64,000 bases of DNA, taken from NCBI RefSeq assembly GCF_029490015.1, contig NZ_CP120468.1, positions 1,860,001 to 1,924,000 on the forward strand. Reading direction: 5' to 3'. This stretch comes from Halobaculum limi. Its GTDB lineage: Archaea; Halobacteriota; Halobacteria; Halobacteriales; Haloferacaceae. A program made the position numbers and the translations under genes. This document shows positions 8,025-16,460 of the stretch, one piece after another (position 1 is the stretch's first letter; each line of letters starts with the position of its first letter). The notes under the pieces are model-generated. The model was not told where the DNA came from. It saw only the letters and a program-made list of their open reading frames with translations, and made no database searches.

Positions 8025-8165
8025 GTATATGTCCGAACAAAATTCTACCAGTTCGACGGGATTGAGACCGACCGCGACGAGGAACTTGTTCGCCCGGAAC
8101 GCCAGGCCACTCCCGTCTCCGTCGATCTTGACGGCTTCCGACAGATCGTCTCGGCGCTGGAGATA

Positions 8166-8475
8166 TCTTCGATCACGTTGTGGTTGATCACGGTATTCGC
8201 CGTGGCCGGCTCGGCGAGATGGAACCGCTCGTCGAGGCCCTTGGAGGTGACCTCAAAGTAATCGACACGGCGCGACGGTTCGTCGATGAGACCGCCGACG
8301 GTGGTTGAGGCGATCATTCCGACGCCTCCAGTTTCTCGGCGCGGTCGAGTTCGCGACGAACACGTTCGAGTTCGGGGGCGCTGCCGAACTCGACGAGCGG
8401 GGCTAAGGCGAGCGCTCGAACGAACGGATCGGTGCCGATGCGTGTGTGAGCTGGGCCGCCCGTGAGGAGCTGATC
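8166..8475 (-). pseudogene. Remnants of two coupled genes on the minus strand
   Basis: Two short coding remnants overlap by four bases (ATGA at 8314-8317), the usual mark of a real haloarchaeal gene pair. The first (8475 to 8314, 53 residues) ends DPFVRALALAPLVEFG...KLEASE and has no start codon, so its N-terminus is gone. The second begins at the ATG at 8317 with MIASTTVGGLIDEP and reads well for about 50 residues until about 8166, where it turns into the antisense of the plus-strand ORF fragment. The abrupt change of coding strand at about 8160-8166 marks a recombination junction. Neither product was recognised. The rest of 8476-8665 shows no convincing complete gene. Confidence 0.4.
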
Positions 8476-8665
8476 TCACTGGTGGCCCGCCTCGAGGTGG
8501 AGATGGATCTGGTCAGGGCGCACGTGCTTGCGATGGACACACCACCTGCGGCGCAGTTCGGCCGGCGAGTGCGGACGGCGAGCACCACCTGAGGTGATGC
8601 CGACCAGCCATCCGATCTCCGAAGGTGCATCGCCTGTCAGGCGACCATCCTTGGGAGAGCGGCCG

Positions 8666-10492
8666 CTAGATCCCCTCGTGGTGGACCTCCTGCCTGTCGT
8701 ACACCGGCGTGGGGATATCCTCATAGCGTGCCTTCAACTGCAGCGCCAGATACAGCGAGTAGTGGCGTGACTGGTGCAGGTTGCCACCGTGGAACCACAG
8801 TTGTTCCACCTGCGTCGGCTTCCACATGTTGCGCTCCTCGCCCTCCCACGGTCCGGGGTCTTTGGGCGTATCTGAGCCGAGCCCCCAGACCTTCCCCGCC
8901 TGCCGCGCCGTCTCCTCATCCACTAGGCCGGCCACCCAGCCGTTCATCGAGCCGTACCCCGTGGCGTACACGACAAGGTCGGCGGGGAGTTCGGTGCCAT
9001 CTTCCAGCAGGATCGCATCCTCGGTGAACTCAGTTACCTGCCCATTGGCCACCTCGATCTCTCCGTCGATAATGAGCTGACTGGCGCCGGTGTCGATGTA
9101 GTAGCCCGAGCCACGGCGGAGGTACTTCATGAACAGCCCCGAGTCGTCGGGACCAAAGTCGATCATGAAGCCAGCGTCCTCGAGCGCCTCGTAAAACTCG
9201 GCGTCGATCTCCCTCATTTTGTCATATTTGGGTTTTTCGAACTCGTTCATAATGCGGTACGGGACGGATGCGAAGATCATGTCCGCCCGGTGGGTGTCGA
9301 TGCCGTTCTCGACGGCTCGCTCGGAGTACAGATCACCGAGTCCGTGCTCCAGCAGTGTGTCCGTCTTGACGACGTGCGTCGATGACCGCTGCACCATCGT
9401 CACGTCGGCGCCGACCTCCCAGAGCCCCTCACAGATGTCGTGGGCTGAGTTGTTCGAGCCCACCACTACCACGGACTTGCCTTCATACTCCTCGTCGGGG
9501 CCGGGGTGCGCGGATGAGTGGTGTACCTCGCCGTTGAAGCGCTCCTCGCCGTCGAGGTCGGGTACGTTGGGCTTGCCGCTCATTCCCGTCGCCATCACGA
9601 GCTCCTGTGGGCGCAGCACGAGCTCCTCACCGTCGCGGTTGACCTCGACCTCCCAGGTGCCCGTCTCCTCGTCGTACTGTGCACTGGTGGCCTCGGTCTT
9701 CGACCAGTAGTTCAGCTCCATCACCTTCGTGTACATTTCCAGCCAATCGCCGAGCTTGTCTTTCGGTGAGAACACCGGCCAGTTGTCGGGGAACTTGATA
9801 TACGGGAGGTGGTCGTACCAGACAGGGTCGTGCAGCGCGAGCCCCTTGTACCGGTTGCGCCAGGAGTCGCCCGGCCGGTCGTTCTTCTCGACGATGATCG
9901 TGGGCACGCCGAGCTGGCGGAGCCGTGCACCGAGTGCGATGCCGCCCTGTCCCCCACCGACGATCACGGTGTGCGGCTGTTCGGTGTACCCCAGGTTCTC
10001 CAGTTCCTCTTCACGGCGCTCTGTCCACGTCTTGCGGTCTGCGTCCGCAACCGGCTCTGCGCCAATCGGTCGGTCTCTGCCCTTGGGCTCCTCGTGCCCC
10101 TTCAGCTCCGTCAGTGCGGTCAGGAAGGTCCACGCACCGCCATCTTTCAGCCGGACGACACCCTCACCACGACCCACCTCGGTCTCGAAGGTGAACCAGG
10201 CGGTGATGATCCCATCTTCCTCCTCCGCCGGCTCGCTAAGCTCGAAGTCCGACGGACCGGTGTGCGCGAGTGTCTCCTCGAGCATATCCTCGACGCCACT
10301 GGGATTCTCCACCGTCTTGATGTTCCAGGTAAACGCGACCAGGTCGCGCCAGTAGCTCTCCGCACAGAACATCTCCGCCGCAGCGGCGGCATCCTCCCGG
10401 CGCATCGCATCCTCGAGATCCTCCAGGTACGCCTGTGCCGTCTCGGTCGCATAGTCGATGTCGCCATCGGACATCTGCTCTGGCGAACTCAT
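8666..10492 (-). CDS. Flavin-containing monooxygenase with N-terminal NTF2-like domain
   Basis: A 608-residue oxygenase of the FMO/Baeyer-Villiger superfamily, which uses FAD and NADPH to insert oxygen into organic substrates. Residues about 10-135 look like an NTF2/SnoaL-type cone domain (helices, then WFTFETEV and GAWTFLTALTEL strands). FAD binding is at GGGQGG (179-184) and NADPH binding at a second Rossmann loop, VVVVGSNNSAHD. Between them FNGEVHHSSAHP resembles the FxGxxxHxxxW fingerprint, and an ATGYG motif closes the flavin domain. The same architecture is seen in 4-hydroxyacetophenone monooxygenase-like proteins. A GGAGGAG site lies 8 bases before the ATG. Position beside IS and nuclease debris suggests it was gained by transfer; the substrate is unknown. 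Confidence 0.88.
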   Translation of the reverse strand: MSSPEQMSDGDIDYATETAQAYLEDLEDAMRREDAAAAAEMFCAESYWRDLVAFTWNIKTVENPSGVEDMLEETLAHTGPSDFELSEPAEEEDGIITAWFTFETEVGRGEGVVRLKDGGAWTFLTALTELKGHEEPKGRDRPIGAEPVADADRKTWTERREEELENLGYTEQPHTVIVGGGQGGIALGARLRQLGVPTIIVEKNDRPGDSWRNRYKGLALHDPVWYDHLPYIKFPDNWPVFSPKDKLGDWLEMYTKVMELNYWSKTEATSAQYDEETGTWEVEVNRDGEELVLRPQELVMATGMSGKPNVPDLDGEERFNGEVHHSSAHPGPDEEYEGKSVVVVGSNNSAHDICEGLWEVGADVTMVQRSSTHVVKTDTLLEHGLGDLYSERAVENGIDTHRADMIFASVPYRIMNEFEKPKYDKMREIDAEFYEALEDAGFMIDFGPDDSGLFMKYLRRGSGYYIDTGASQLIIDGEIEVANGQVTEFTEDAILLEDGTELPADLVVYATGYGSMNGWVAGLVDEETARQAGKVWGLGSDTPKDPGPWEGEERNMWKPTQVEQLWFHGGNLHQSRHYSLYLALQLKARYEDIPTPVYDRQEVHHEGI

Positions 10493-10640
10493 CGGTCCAC
10501 CTCCTCCGCCGCGGTGGTCGCCACAGCGGGTGTCGGGACCGATTGCAGTTCAGGTTGGTCGGCTCGGTCAGTAGAGAACATCATATTTCTGAAGTACTGC
10601 CTCTACTTAATTATTATTCATAAAGATTTGTCATCCATAC

Positions 10641-11049
10641 CGGCTCAGTTGCAAGGTTTGGATTGTGACGGTGGAGATCGTTACGCAATTCAAAGCCATC
10701 ATATCTTCCCGCGAGCCCAGTTAGAACGGGCAGGATACGATTCGGGGAACAACCACCACGACAGGGAGCGTGTGAATGAAATCGCGAACCGTGTCCCGCT
10801 CACCCAATCGGGAAACCTCGACATATTCGATTCACGACCGACTGAGTATCTCCCAACCGTCCGCGAGAATCAGCTAGGTGCGCTGGAACCCGCGTTTATT
10901 CCGCTAGACGAACGGCTCTGGAAAAGTAGAACTACGAGGAGTTCCTCGGCAAGCGACGGCAACTCATCGCGGAGGGCATCAACGACTATCTGGACGGACT
11001 CGTGGAGGACTCATTTCTTCGTCTTACCACGGACCAGTCCATAATGTAG
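10641..11049 (+). pseudogene. Remnant of a DUF1524/HNH nuclease (GmrSD-like C-terminus)
   Basis: A decayed C-terminal fragment. From about 10641 one frame reads to SHHIFPRAQLE at 10694, the HHIFP signature of HNH/DUF1524 nucleases, then VNEIANRVPLTQSGNLDIF, which matches the N-x-x-x-N-L-x-L region of that family. At about 10922-10932 the frame breaks and resumes in another frame at 10933 as YEEFLGKRRQLIAEGINDYLDGL, ending at the TAG at 11047-11049. The N-terminal part, DUF262 in full-length members, is absent. Full-length proteins of this kind act as modification-dependent restriction enzymes. This copy should be inactive. Confidence 0.65.
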
Positions 11050-11402
11050 TGGGTACTCGTGGTTACAACCCTTATTGATTGATCGCTCTTGGTTCAGCCC
11101 CGTTCGGCATCCGGAAAGTAGCGTCCACGCTCAGCTATCAATTCGTCAGTCTTAGGCACTTCAGCTCGCTGTTGCCGGTGTACACGGCTAGAATATGCGA
11201 TGTGACCGAATGCCCCGATTGGAGTGCACTAGTCCAGATTACCGGTGTCGTATTCGATGCTGTATGGACCCTCTGCATCTCGCACGCTCATTCTGACAGC
11301 TTCTGAATAGATCGAGTATCGAAGTGAGATAGTGCTCCTCCGTATCTATCGCTCGAACGGAACCAACTCCCTTGCTGTGCGTGTTACGAGAGCCGTCCCG
11401 TC
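11050..11402. other. Gene-free interval
   Basis: No ORF with haloarchaeal codon or amino-acid character on either strand. The GC content is lower than in the core genome, and no tRNA or repeat was seen. It is probably decayed accessory DNA at the right border of the island. Confidence 0.5.
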
Positions 11403-12026
11403 CTACTCCACACCCTCGATGGGCGTCGGTTCGTACGCCTCGTGTTGACGGGTGTACTCCATTGTCGTCGCCACCGACTCTGCGACGTCGATGCCCGCTT
11501 CGCGTTCGACGATGTGCAGCGCTAGGTCGATACCGGAAGTGACGCCGCCGGCGGTGAGCACGTCGTCGTCGTCGACGACGCGTTCCTCACGCACCTCGGC
11601 GTCCGTCTCGCGGAGGTCGTCGAGCGCGGAGGCGTGCGTGACCGCGGGCCGACCGTCGAGGATACCCGCTTTCGAGAGGAGCATCCCGCCGGTACAGACG
11701 GAGGCGACGGTCGCGCCCGCGTCGTGGTGGGCCGCCACCGCGTCCGGAATCGCGCCGCGTTCGTACTCCGCCCACGCGCCGGCGTCGCTACGGTCGTTCC
11801 ACCCGCCGCCGGGGACGACGAGCAAGTCGAGGTCGCCGGGCGCTTGGAGTTCGCCCTCGGCCTCGACGCGCATCCCGTGGCTCGCGGTGACGAGTCCGGG
11901 GCCGTCGAGCGAGACGAGTCGGGTGTGGAAGTCTGCGCCGGCGCTCTCGGCGTTGCGGAACACCTCGAACGGGCCGACCGCGTCGAGTTCGTCGAACCCC
12001 TCGTACAGCAAGACTGCGACGTTCAT
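11403..12026 (-). CDS. DJ-1/PfpI family protein
   Basis: A 207-residue glutamine-amidotransferase-like protein. The nucleophile elbow is at VCTGG with C111, preceded by the conserved acid E16-like region (GFDELDAVGPFE) and the VVPGGG strand. GPFEVFR near the N-terminus is typical of the branch that includes isonitrile hydratase and the N-terminal domain of AraC-like regulators. Here there is no DNA-binding domain, so it is a stand-alone enzyme or chaperone-like protein. Members include proteases, hydratases and deglycases; the reaction is not assigned. It is divergent from the tiny zinc protein at 12114. Confidence 0.88.
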   Translation of the reverse strand: MNVAVLLYEGFDELDAVGPFEVFRNAESAGADFHTRLVSLDGPGLVTASHGMRVEAEGELQAPGDLDLLVVPGGGWNDRSDAGAWAEYERGAIPDAVAAHHDAGATVASVCTGGMLLSKAGILDGRPAVTHASALDDLRETDAEVREERVVDDDDVLTAGGVTSGIDLALHIVEREAGIDVAESVATTMEYTRQHEAYEPTPIEGVE

Positions 12027-12113
12027 ATCCGTCCGTTCGGACGCCGGGGTGAAAGCCGTATCCCGACCGACGCGGCGGCAAGCGTTTTCGGCGAGCGTTC
12101 ACACGGCGGGCGT

Positions 12114-12254
12114 ATGGGAGCGTGTCCCCACTGCGAGACGGAACTCAGAGAAGTCGTCGAGAGCGACACCGACGCGCAATACAACGGCGACGCGACGGTG
12201 TGGGAGTGTGCCGCCTGCGGGGCGATACTCGGCGTCACCGAGGTCGGCGTCTGA
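12114..12254 (+). CDS. Very small zinc-ribbon protein
   Basis: A 46-residue protein with two CxxC pairs, CPHC at residues 4-7 and CAAC near residues 33-36, enough to bind one zinc ion. Small zinc-finger proteins of this size are common and conserved in haloarchaea and are often missed by annotation. The acidic linker (EVVESDTDAQYNGD) is typical of the group. The ATG at 12114 is used; the frame opens further left only as antisense to the DJ-1 gene. It is convergent with the photolyase gene. Function unknown; a regulatory role is only inference. Confidence 0.72.
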   Translation: MGACPHCETELREVVESDTDAQYNGDATVWECAACGAILGVTEVGV

Positions 12255-12287
12255 ATCACAGCGGGTCGCGACGACGGTGGTGCTCGC

Positions 12288-13718
12288 TCAGTCGGCGTCG
12301 ACTTCCTCCCCGCGGGCGCGTTTGAACATCGCGATGGCCGCCTCGCGCATCTCCGAGTGGTCAACGACCGGGTCGGGGTACTGCGGCGCGAGTTGGCGGC
12401 GGCGACCGACCGACAGTTCGTGCCACGAGTGGACGTTGTCGGCGGAGACGCTCGCCAGTTCGGGGACGTACTCCTTGATGTACTCGGCGTCGGGGTCGTA
12501 GCGCTCCCCTTGCGTCATCGGGTTGAAGATGCGGAAGTACGGTTGGGCGTCCGTGCCCGTCGAGGCGGCCCACTGCCACCCGCCGTTGTCGTTGGCGGTG
12601 TCGTGGTCCGCCAAGTGGTCCTTGAAGTGCTCGTAGCCGTGGCGCCAGTCGAGGAGCAGATCCTTCGTCAGGAACGACGCGACGATCATCCGCACGCGGT
12701 TGTGCATATACGCCTCCTCGCGGAGTTGGCGCATCCCGGCGTCGACGATTGGGTAGCCCGTCTTCCCCTCTTTCCACGCCTGGAGGTGTTCGTCGGCGTC
12801 CTCACCCTCGCGCCACCCGATGTCGTTCTCGTACTGCTTGTAGTTCGACGTGACCACTTCGGGATTGGCCCACAGGACCTGGGTGTAGAACTCCCGCCAC
12901 GCGAGTTGCGACTGGAACTCCTCGACCGACTCCACGGCGTCGTCGTCGCCGTCGGCTTCCGCGGTCGCTTTCGCTTCCTCGGTGGCCGCGTACACCTCAC
13001 GGATTCCGATGGTCCCCCACTTGAGGTCCGTCGAGAGGCGGGAGGTAGCGTCTTTCGTCGGGTAGTCGCGGTCTTCGTCGTAGCGGTAGACGGCGTCCTC
13101 ACAGAACGCCGCGAGGCGGTCGCGGGCGGCTTCGGTTCCAGCCTGCTGGACGGTTGCCTCGGGCTCTGAGAAGCCCAGATCCTCGATGCTCGGGAGAGGG
13201 TCGCCCGACACGTCTGCGAGGTCTGCGGCCGTCGGCGCGTCGAACGCGGCGGCCTTCTCGCGGTCGCGCCACTTCTTCCAGAAATAGGTGTACACCGCGT
13301 ACGGCTCTCCTTTGTTCGTCGTGATCGTTCCGGGTTCGTGGTGGACGGCGTCGTGGTGCGTCTCGCGGTGGACGCCTTCGGCGTCGAGTGCCCGGCGAAC
13401 ACGGGCGTCTCGTTCGCGGGCGAGTCCGGAGTAGTCCTCGTTCCAGACGACCGCCTCGGCGTCGAACTCGGCGGCGATGCGGGGGAGTTCCTCGGCGGGG
13501 TCGCCGTGGGCGACGACCAGATCGGAGTCGCGGTCGCGGTACTCCTCGCGCAACACTGCAAGTGCGTCGAGCATAAACCGGACACGGGGGTCGGCGGCGT
13601 GTTCGAGGACGGCGTCGTCGAAGACGAACACCGGCACGACCGTATCCGCGTCGGCGGCCGCCGCGAGGCCACGATTGTCGCTGACGCGGAGGTCCCGACG
13701 GTGCCAGAACAGGCGCAT
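12288..13718 (-). CDS. phr: Deoxyribodipyrimidine photolyase (class I CPD type)
   Basis: Repairs cyclobutane pyrimidine dimers with blue light. The protein has 476 residues, the normal class I length. It starts at the ATG at 13718, giving MRLFWHRRDLRVSDN, the conserved beginning of the antenna-binding alpha/beta domain. A GTG at 13730 is an alternative start only four codons upstream. The C-terminal FAD domain shows WREFYTQVLW, then YPIVDAGMRQL, RVRMIVASFLTKDLLLDW and the signature NGGWQWAASTGTDAQPYFRIFNP, which separates photolyases from DASH proteins. Together with the DASH gene at 54973 this window carries two members of the family. Confidence 0.95.
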   Translation of the reverse strand: MRLFWHRRDLRVSDNRGLAAAADADTVVPVFVFDDAVLEHAADPRVRFMLDALAVLREEYRDRDSDLVVAHGDPAEELPRIAAEFDAEAVVWNEDYSGLARERDARVRRALDAEGVHRETHHDAVHHEPGTITTNKGEPYAVYTYFWKKWRDREKAAAFDAPTAADLADVSGDPLPSIEDLGFSEPEATVQQAGTEAARDRLAAFCEDAVYRYDEDRDYPTKDATSRLSTDLKWGTIGIREVYAATEEAKATAEADGDDDAVESVEEFQSQLAWREFYTQVLWANPEVVTSNYKQYENDIGWREGEDADEHLQAWKEGKTGYPIVDAGMRQLREEAYMHNRVRMIVASFLTKDLLLDWRHGYEHFKDHLADHDTANDNGGWQWAASTGTDAQPYFRIFNPMTQGERYDPDAEYIKEYVPELASVSADNVHSWHELSVGRRRQLAPQYPDPVVDHSEMREAAIAMFKRARGEEVDAD

Positions 13719-13772
13719 AGGATCGCCCACGGGCGTCGCGATAGTAACCCTGTTGGCAGTCGTGGGGGCGGT

Positions 13773-14447
13773 TCAGATCGGATCGATCTGGTCGCGCCGT
13801 CCGTTGAGGACGGCGAACTGCTCTCCGCGACGCCGTTCGAGGAGGTGGAGGAGTCGCTCGGCCCAGCGGAGTTTCTGCATCTTCATCGGGGCCACGTCGG
13901 CGTCGTCGAAGTCCCACCCTGGAAACACGAGAGCCGCCGCCCCGCAGTGGTCTGCGAGGAACGCCGCGCGGTCGCCGTCGGTGAAGCCGCCGACGTTGGC
14001 GACGGCGTCGACCGGCGCGGCCTGCGTCGTGACGAGCGTGTGAGCGGCATCGTAGCGGGGTAACCACTCGTCGACGAGGTCGCCGTTGTCGCCGTGCGCG
14101 TGCGCGACGACGACTTCACCGCGGTCTGTTCGTTCGAGGCCGGTCTCGGGGTTCTTGTCCAAGTCGGTCACCATCGCGTCGACGGCGATTCCCAGATCAG
14201 CGAGGCGGTCGGTCGCCGTCGACGCGGCGAACACGCGGTCGGCCTCGCGCGCGAGGTGGGCGTCAGCCTCCAGCGACGGTCCCGCGCCGGCGACGGCGAC
14301 GGTCGCGCCGGTACAGTCGAGGCAGGCGAACGCGAACGGGGTGGCGAACGCCGCGGCACGGTCGCGAACCGCCTCGTCGGCCGCTCTGTCGAACCCGAAG
14401 TCGGCGAGGATCGCCTCGTAGATCGGTTCCCAGTCGGTGAACTCCAT
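13773..14447 (-). CDS. mptE: 6-hydroxymethyl-7,8-dihydropterin pyrophosphokinase MptE
   Basis: Archaeal enzyme that activates 6-hydroxymethyldihydropterin with ATP, the step before dihydropteroate synthase in folate or methanopterin synthesis. The protein has 224 residues and belongs to the DUF115 family, unrelated to bacterial FolK. Visible motifs are the glycine loop GAGPSLE at 54-60, the conserved VTDLDKNPE at 93-101 and HAHGDN. Its position immediately downstream of folP on the same strand, 127 bases away, supports the role. An AT-containing box (about 14474-14482) before the start may be a promoter. The family assignment is strong and the pathway role follows from characterised archaeal homologues. 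Confidence 0.9.
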   Translation of the reverse strand: MEFTDWEPIYEAILADFGFDRAADEAVRDRAAAFATPFAFACLDCTGATVAVAGAGPSLEADAHLAREADRVFAASTATDRLADLGIAVDAMVTDLDKNPETGLERTDRGEVVVAHAHGDNGDLVDEWLPRYDAAHTLVTTQAAPVDAVANVGGFTDGDRAAFLADHCGAAALVFPGWDFDDADVAPMKMQKLRWAERLLHLLERRRGEQFAVLNGRRDQIDPI

Positions 14448-14574
14448 GGTTGTGACTACGACTGTAGCGACTCAGTAATACGGGATCGGGCCGGTAAGCG
14501 CACCAGAGTACCCCTACCCGCGGTGCCCTTCCGGCTTCCATCGTCAGATATCGACCGATTGGGTATAAGTTTTC

Positions 14575-15720
14575 TTACTCTGTCGGACGCTCGACCGACG
14601 CCAACGCGGCGTCCAAGGCCTCAGAGACGCCGCGTGCGGCATCTGCGGTCGCAGCGATTCCCCGCGTATTCCCCAGCAACAGCGCCGTCGTCGCGGCCTC
14701 GCCTGCGACGACGACGGCCGACGAGTCGGCGGCCCCCGCGCGGAGTGCCCCGAGTTGTTCGGCGTCGAGACCGTCGAATTCGTACACTCGCGCGACTGCG
14801 TCGGCCGCGGCTGTCGCGTCACCGCCCACGCGGTCGATGTGCCGGCGAGCGTCGCCGGTGGTCGTCACGTCGAGTTCTTCCACCGACACGTCGTCGTCGT
14901 AGCGGGCGCGGTCGCGAGCGAACTCCTTGCCGATGAGCGCCGCGTCGCGCGTCTCTCGCACGTCGTGCGTGCGGACGATGTGTGCGCCGCGTTCGACGGC
15001 CATCGACGTGGCCGCCAGCGAGACGGGAAGCGCCTCCTCGGTGGTCCGGTCGGCGACGCTCCGGAGGAAGTTCTTCCGGTTGATCGAGACGAGGAGCGGT
15101 CGCCCGTAGCCGCGGAACTCCCGCAGGCGGTGGAACGTCTCGCGGTCGTCTGCGATGGTCTTCTCCTCGGACCACCCGCCGAACGCTGGGTCGAGGATGG
15201 TCTTGTCGGTGAAGCCGTTGAGCGACAGCGCCTCGTAGATGTCGTCGACGTCCTCGATAGCACCCGGTCGTTCCAGATCCGGCGGCGAGGCCATCTTGGC
15301 GACGGCGGCATCGTACTCTTCACAGACACGGGGCATCTCGGAGTCGGCGAACCCACAGATGTCGTTGACCATGTCGAACCCGCGGTTCAACGCCTCCGCT
15401 GCGACCTCGTGATAGCGCGTCTCGATGGAGAAGACGGCGTCACCGGAGACGCTCTCGATAGTCTCGATGGCCGTGTCGAGGCGCTCCAGTTCCCCCTCCG
15501 CAGAGAGCACCTCGAACTTCTTGTTCGCAGATTCCAAGCCGACGTCGACGATGTCTGCGCCCTCGTCGATGAGTTCCTCGTCGACGTACTGGGCGGCTTC
15601 GCCGGGGTCGTCGTACACGCTGGGGTCGTACGGCGACTCCTTCGAGACGTTCAACACGCCCATGATCCGTGGGGGATGGTCGTCACCGATCTCGAGGCCC
15701 GCAGCGTCGACTGTTCGCAT
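14575..15720 (-). CDS. folP: Dihydropteroate synthase (archaeal form)
   Basis: Joins activated hydroxymethylpterin to p-aminobenzoate or a relative. I use the ATG at 15720 (381 residues) because it starts just before the first barrel strand; the frame runs open to 15777 without a better start. Pterin-barrel motifs are present in archaeal form: GVLNVSKESPYDP at 21-33 in place of the bacterial NxTPDSFSDGG, VNDICGF, the substrate-binding SINRKNFLR and HDVRE near the end of the barrel. The protein is about 100 residues longer than bacterial DHPS, with an Ala-rich C-terminal tail. It is not fused to FolC, unlike some haloarchaeal relatives. It precedes mptE. Confidence 0.9.
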   Translation of the reverse strand: MRTVDAAGLEIGDDHPPRIMGVLNVSKESPYDPSVYDDPGEAAQYVDEELIDEGADIVDVGLESANKKFEVLSAEGELERLDTAIETIESVSGDAVFSIETRYHEVAAEALNRGFDMVNDICGFADSEMPRVCEEYDAAVAKMASPPDLERPGAIEDVDDIYEALSLNGFTDKTILDPAFGGWSEEKTIADDRETFHRLREFRGYGRPLLVSINRKNFLRSVADRTTEEALPVSLAATSMAVERGAHIVRTHDVRETRDAALIGKEFARDRARYDDDVSVEELDVTTTGDARRHIDRVGGDATAAADAVARVYEFDGLDAEQLGALRAGAADSSAVVVAGEAATTALLLGNTRGIAATADAARGVSEALDAALASVERPTE

Positions 15721-15869
15721 AGGGATCGCCACGGGAGCCGCGTGTTTCGGTGTTGTGGTCCCGGCGGGGACGAACACGGCGACGAGACGGCGGCCGACTC
15801 GGCGCTCGACGCCGTCGAGACGGTCCCGGAACGCGCCGTTTATGCCCGCCGCGGCGCAACGCCGGGGTA

Positions 15870-16460
15870 ATGGGAAAGGTGAGCATCGGCCTGCGCGGCT
15901 GGCGCTTCGACGAGGACGACCTCTTCACCGACGCGGGCGGGTGGAGACCGCTGGAGGAGATTCCGAAAGACCCCCGCCACCGCCTCGTTCGCCTACAAGT
16001 CGTGATGGGCAAGCCCTGTGACGCCTGCTATCTGATCCACGGCGAGGAAGAGAAGAAGCGGTGCAACCCCGCGGCCATCGTCTACGGCGAACCGCTTGAC
16101 GAGGTGTTGCTGTGTGACGACCACGAGGCCGACTTCCTCTACTGGTTCCGCGAACAGGGCGGCAAGACTATCGCGGGCGAGGAGACGTTCCGCGACGCCT
16201 TCCACGAGTGGTTCGACGACGGCGGCCGCGCGCCCGACGGCTACGGCGGGATGGAGTACGTCGAGGAGGCGCCCGAAGACCTGCCGGACCTGCGCGACCC
16301 CGAAGACCTGTACGAGGACGACGATCTCCTCGTCGACGAACGTCCGGACTTCGAGGACGGCGACGACGCTGACGACGCGGATGCCGACACGAGTGACGGC
16401 GATGGCGACGACGACCTCGACGTAGACGACCTCGACCTCGACCGCGAGTACCCCTCATGA
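15870..16460 (+). CDS. Conserved haloarchaeal protein with Cys-rich centre and acidic tail
   Basis: A 196-residue protein starting at the ATG at 15870. The first 100 residues are well ordered, opening with KVSIGLRGWRFDEDD. Four cysteines (C50, C53, C65, C82) and H85 could hold a zinc ion: CDAC, then KRCNP, then LLCDDH. The last 60 residues are almost all Asp, Glu and Gly and are probably disordered. Its stop overlaps the start of the tRNA methyltransferase by four bases (ATGA), so it may work in tRNA or RNA metabolism. I do not recognise a characterised family; a DUF5815-type label is possible from memory only. Confidence 0.72.
   Translation: MGKVSIGLRGWRFDEDDLFTDAGGWRPLEEIPKDPRHRLVRLQVVMGKPCDACYLIHGEEEKKRCNPAAIVYGEPLDEVLLCDDHEADFLYWFREQGGKTIAGEETFRDAFHEWFDDGGRAPDGYGGMEYVEEAPEDLPDLRDPEDLYEDDDLLVDERPDFEDGDDADDADADTSDGDGDDDLDVDDLDLDREYPS

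Larger units (their letters stand above)
6464..8261 (+). pseudogene. ORF split by the insertion sequence (12 codons + 79 codons)
   Basis: If the element at 6500-8016 and one copy of its 8-bp duplication are removed, the flanking DNA joins in one frame. Codons from a GTG at 6464 to 6499 continue at 8025 and run to a TAA at 8259-8261, giving about 90 residues. An in-frame stop at 6455-6457 limits the start to this GTG. The first part of the downstream segment is acidic and haloarchaeal in character (KFYQFDGIETDRDEEL, then VSVDLDGFRQIVSALE). After about 8165 it runs antisense over a different gene remnant, so the original C-terminus is already lost. The function is not recognised. The gene was probably truncated before or during the rearrangement that left the debris to its right. 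Confidence 0.5.

Noticed and set aside
8407-8592. Plus-strand fragment reading AAREELISLVARLEVEMD and similar
   Set aside because: It looks protein-like but has no start codon and lies partly antisense to the better-supported ATGA-coupled remnants; left unassigned.
9809-11044. 411-codon plus-strand ORF
   Set aside because: The first two thirds are antisense to the monooxygenase; only the end corresponds to a real (decayed) nuclease domain, listed as a pseudogene.
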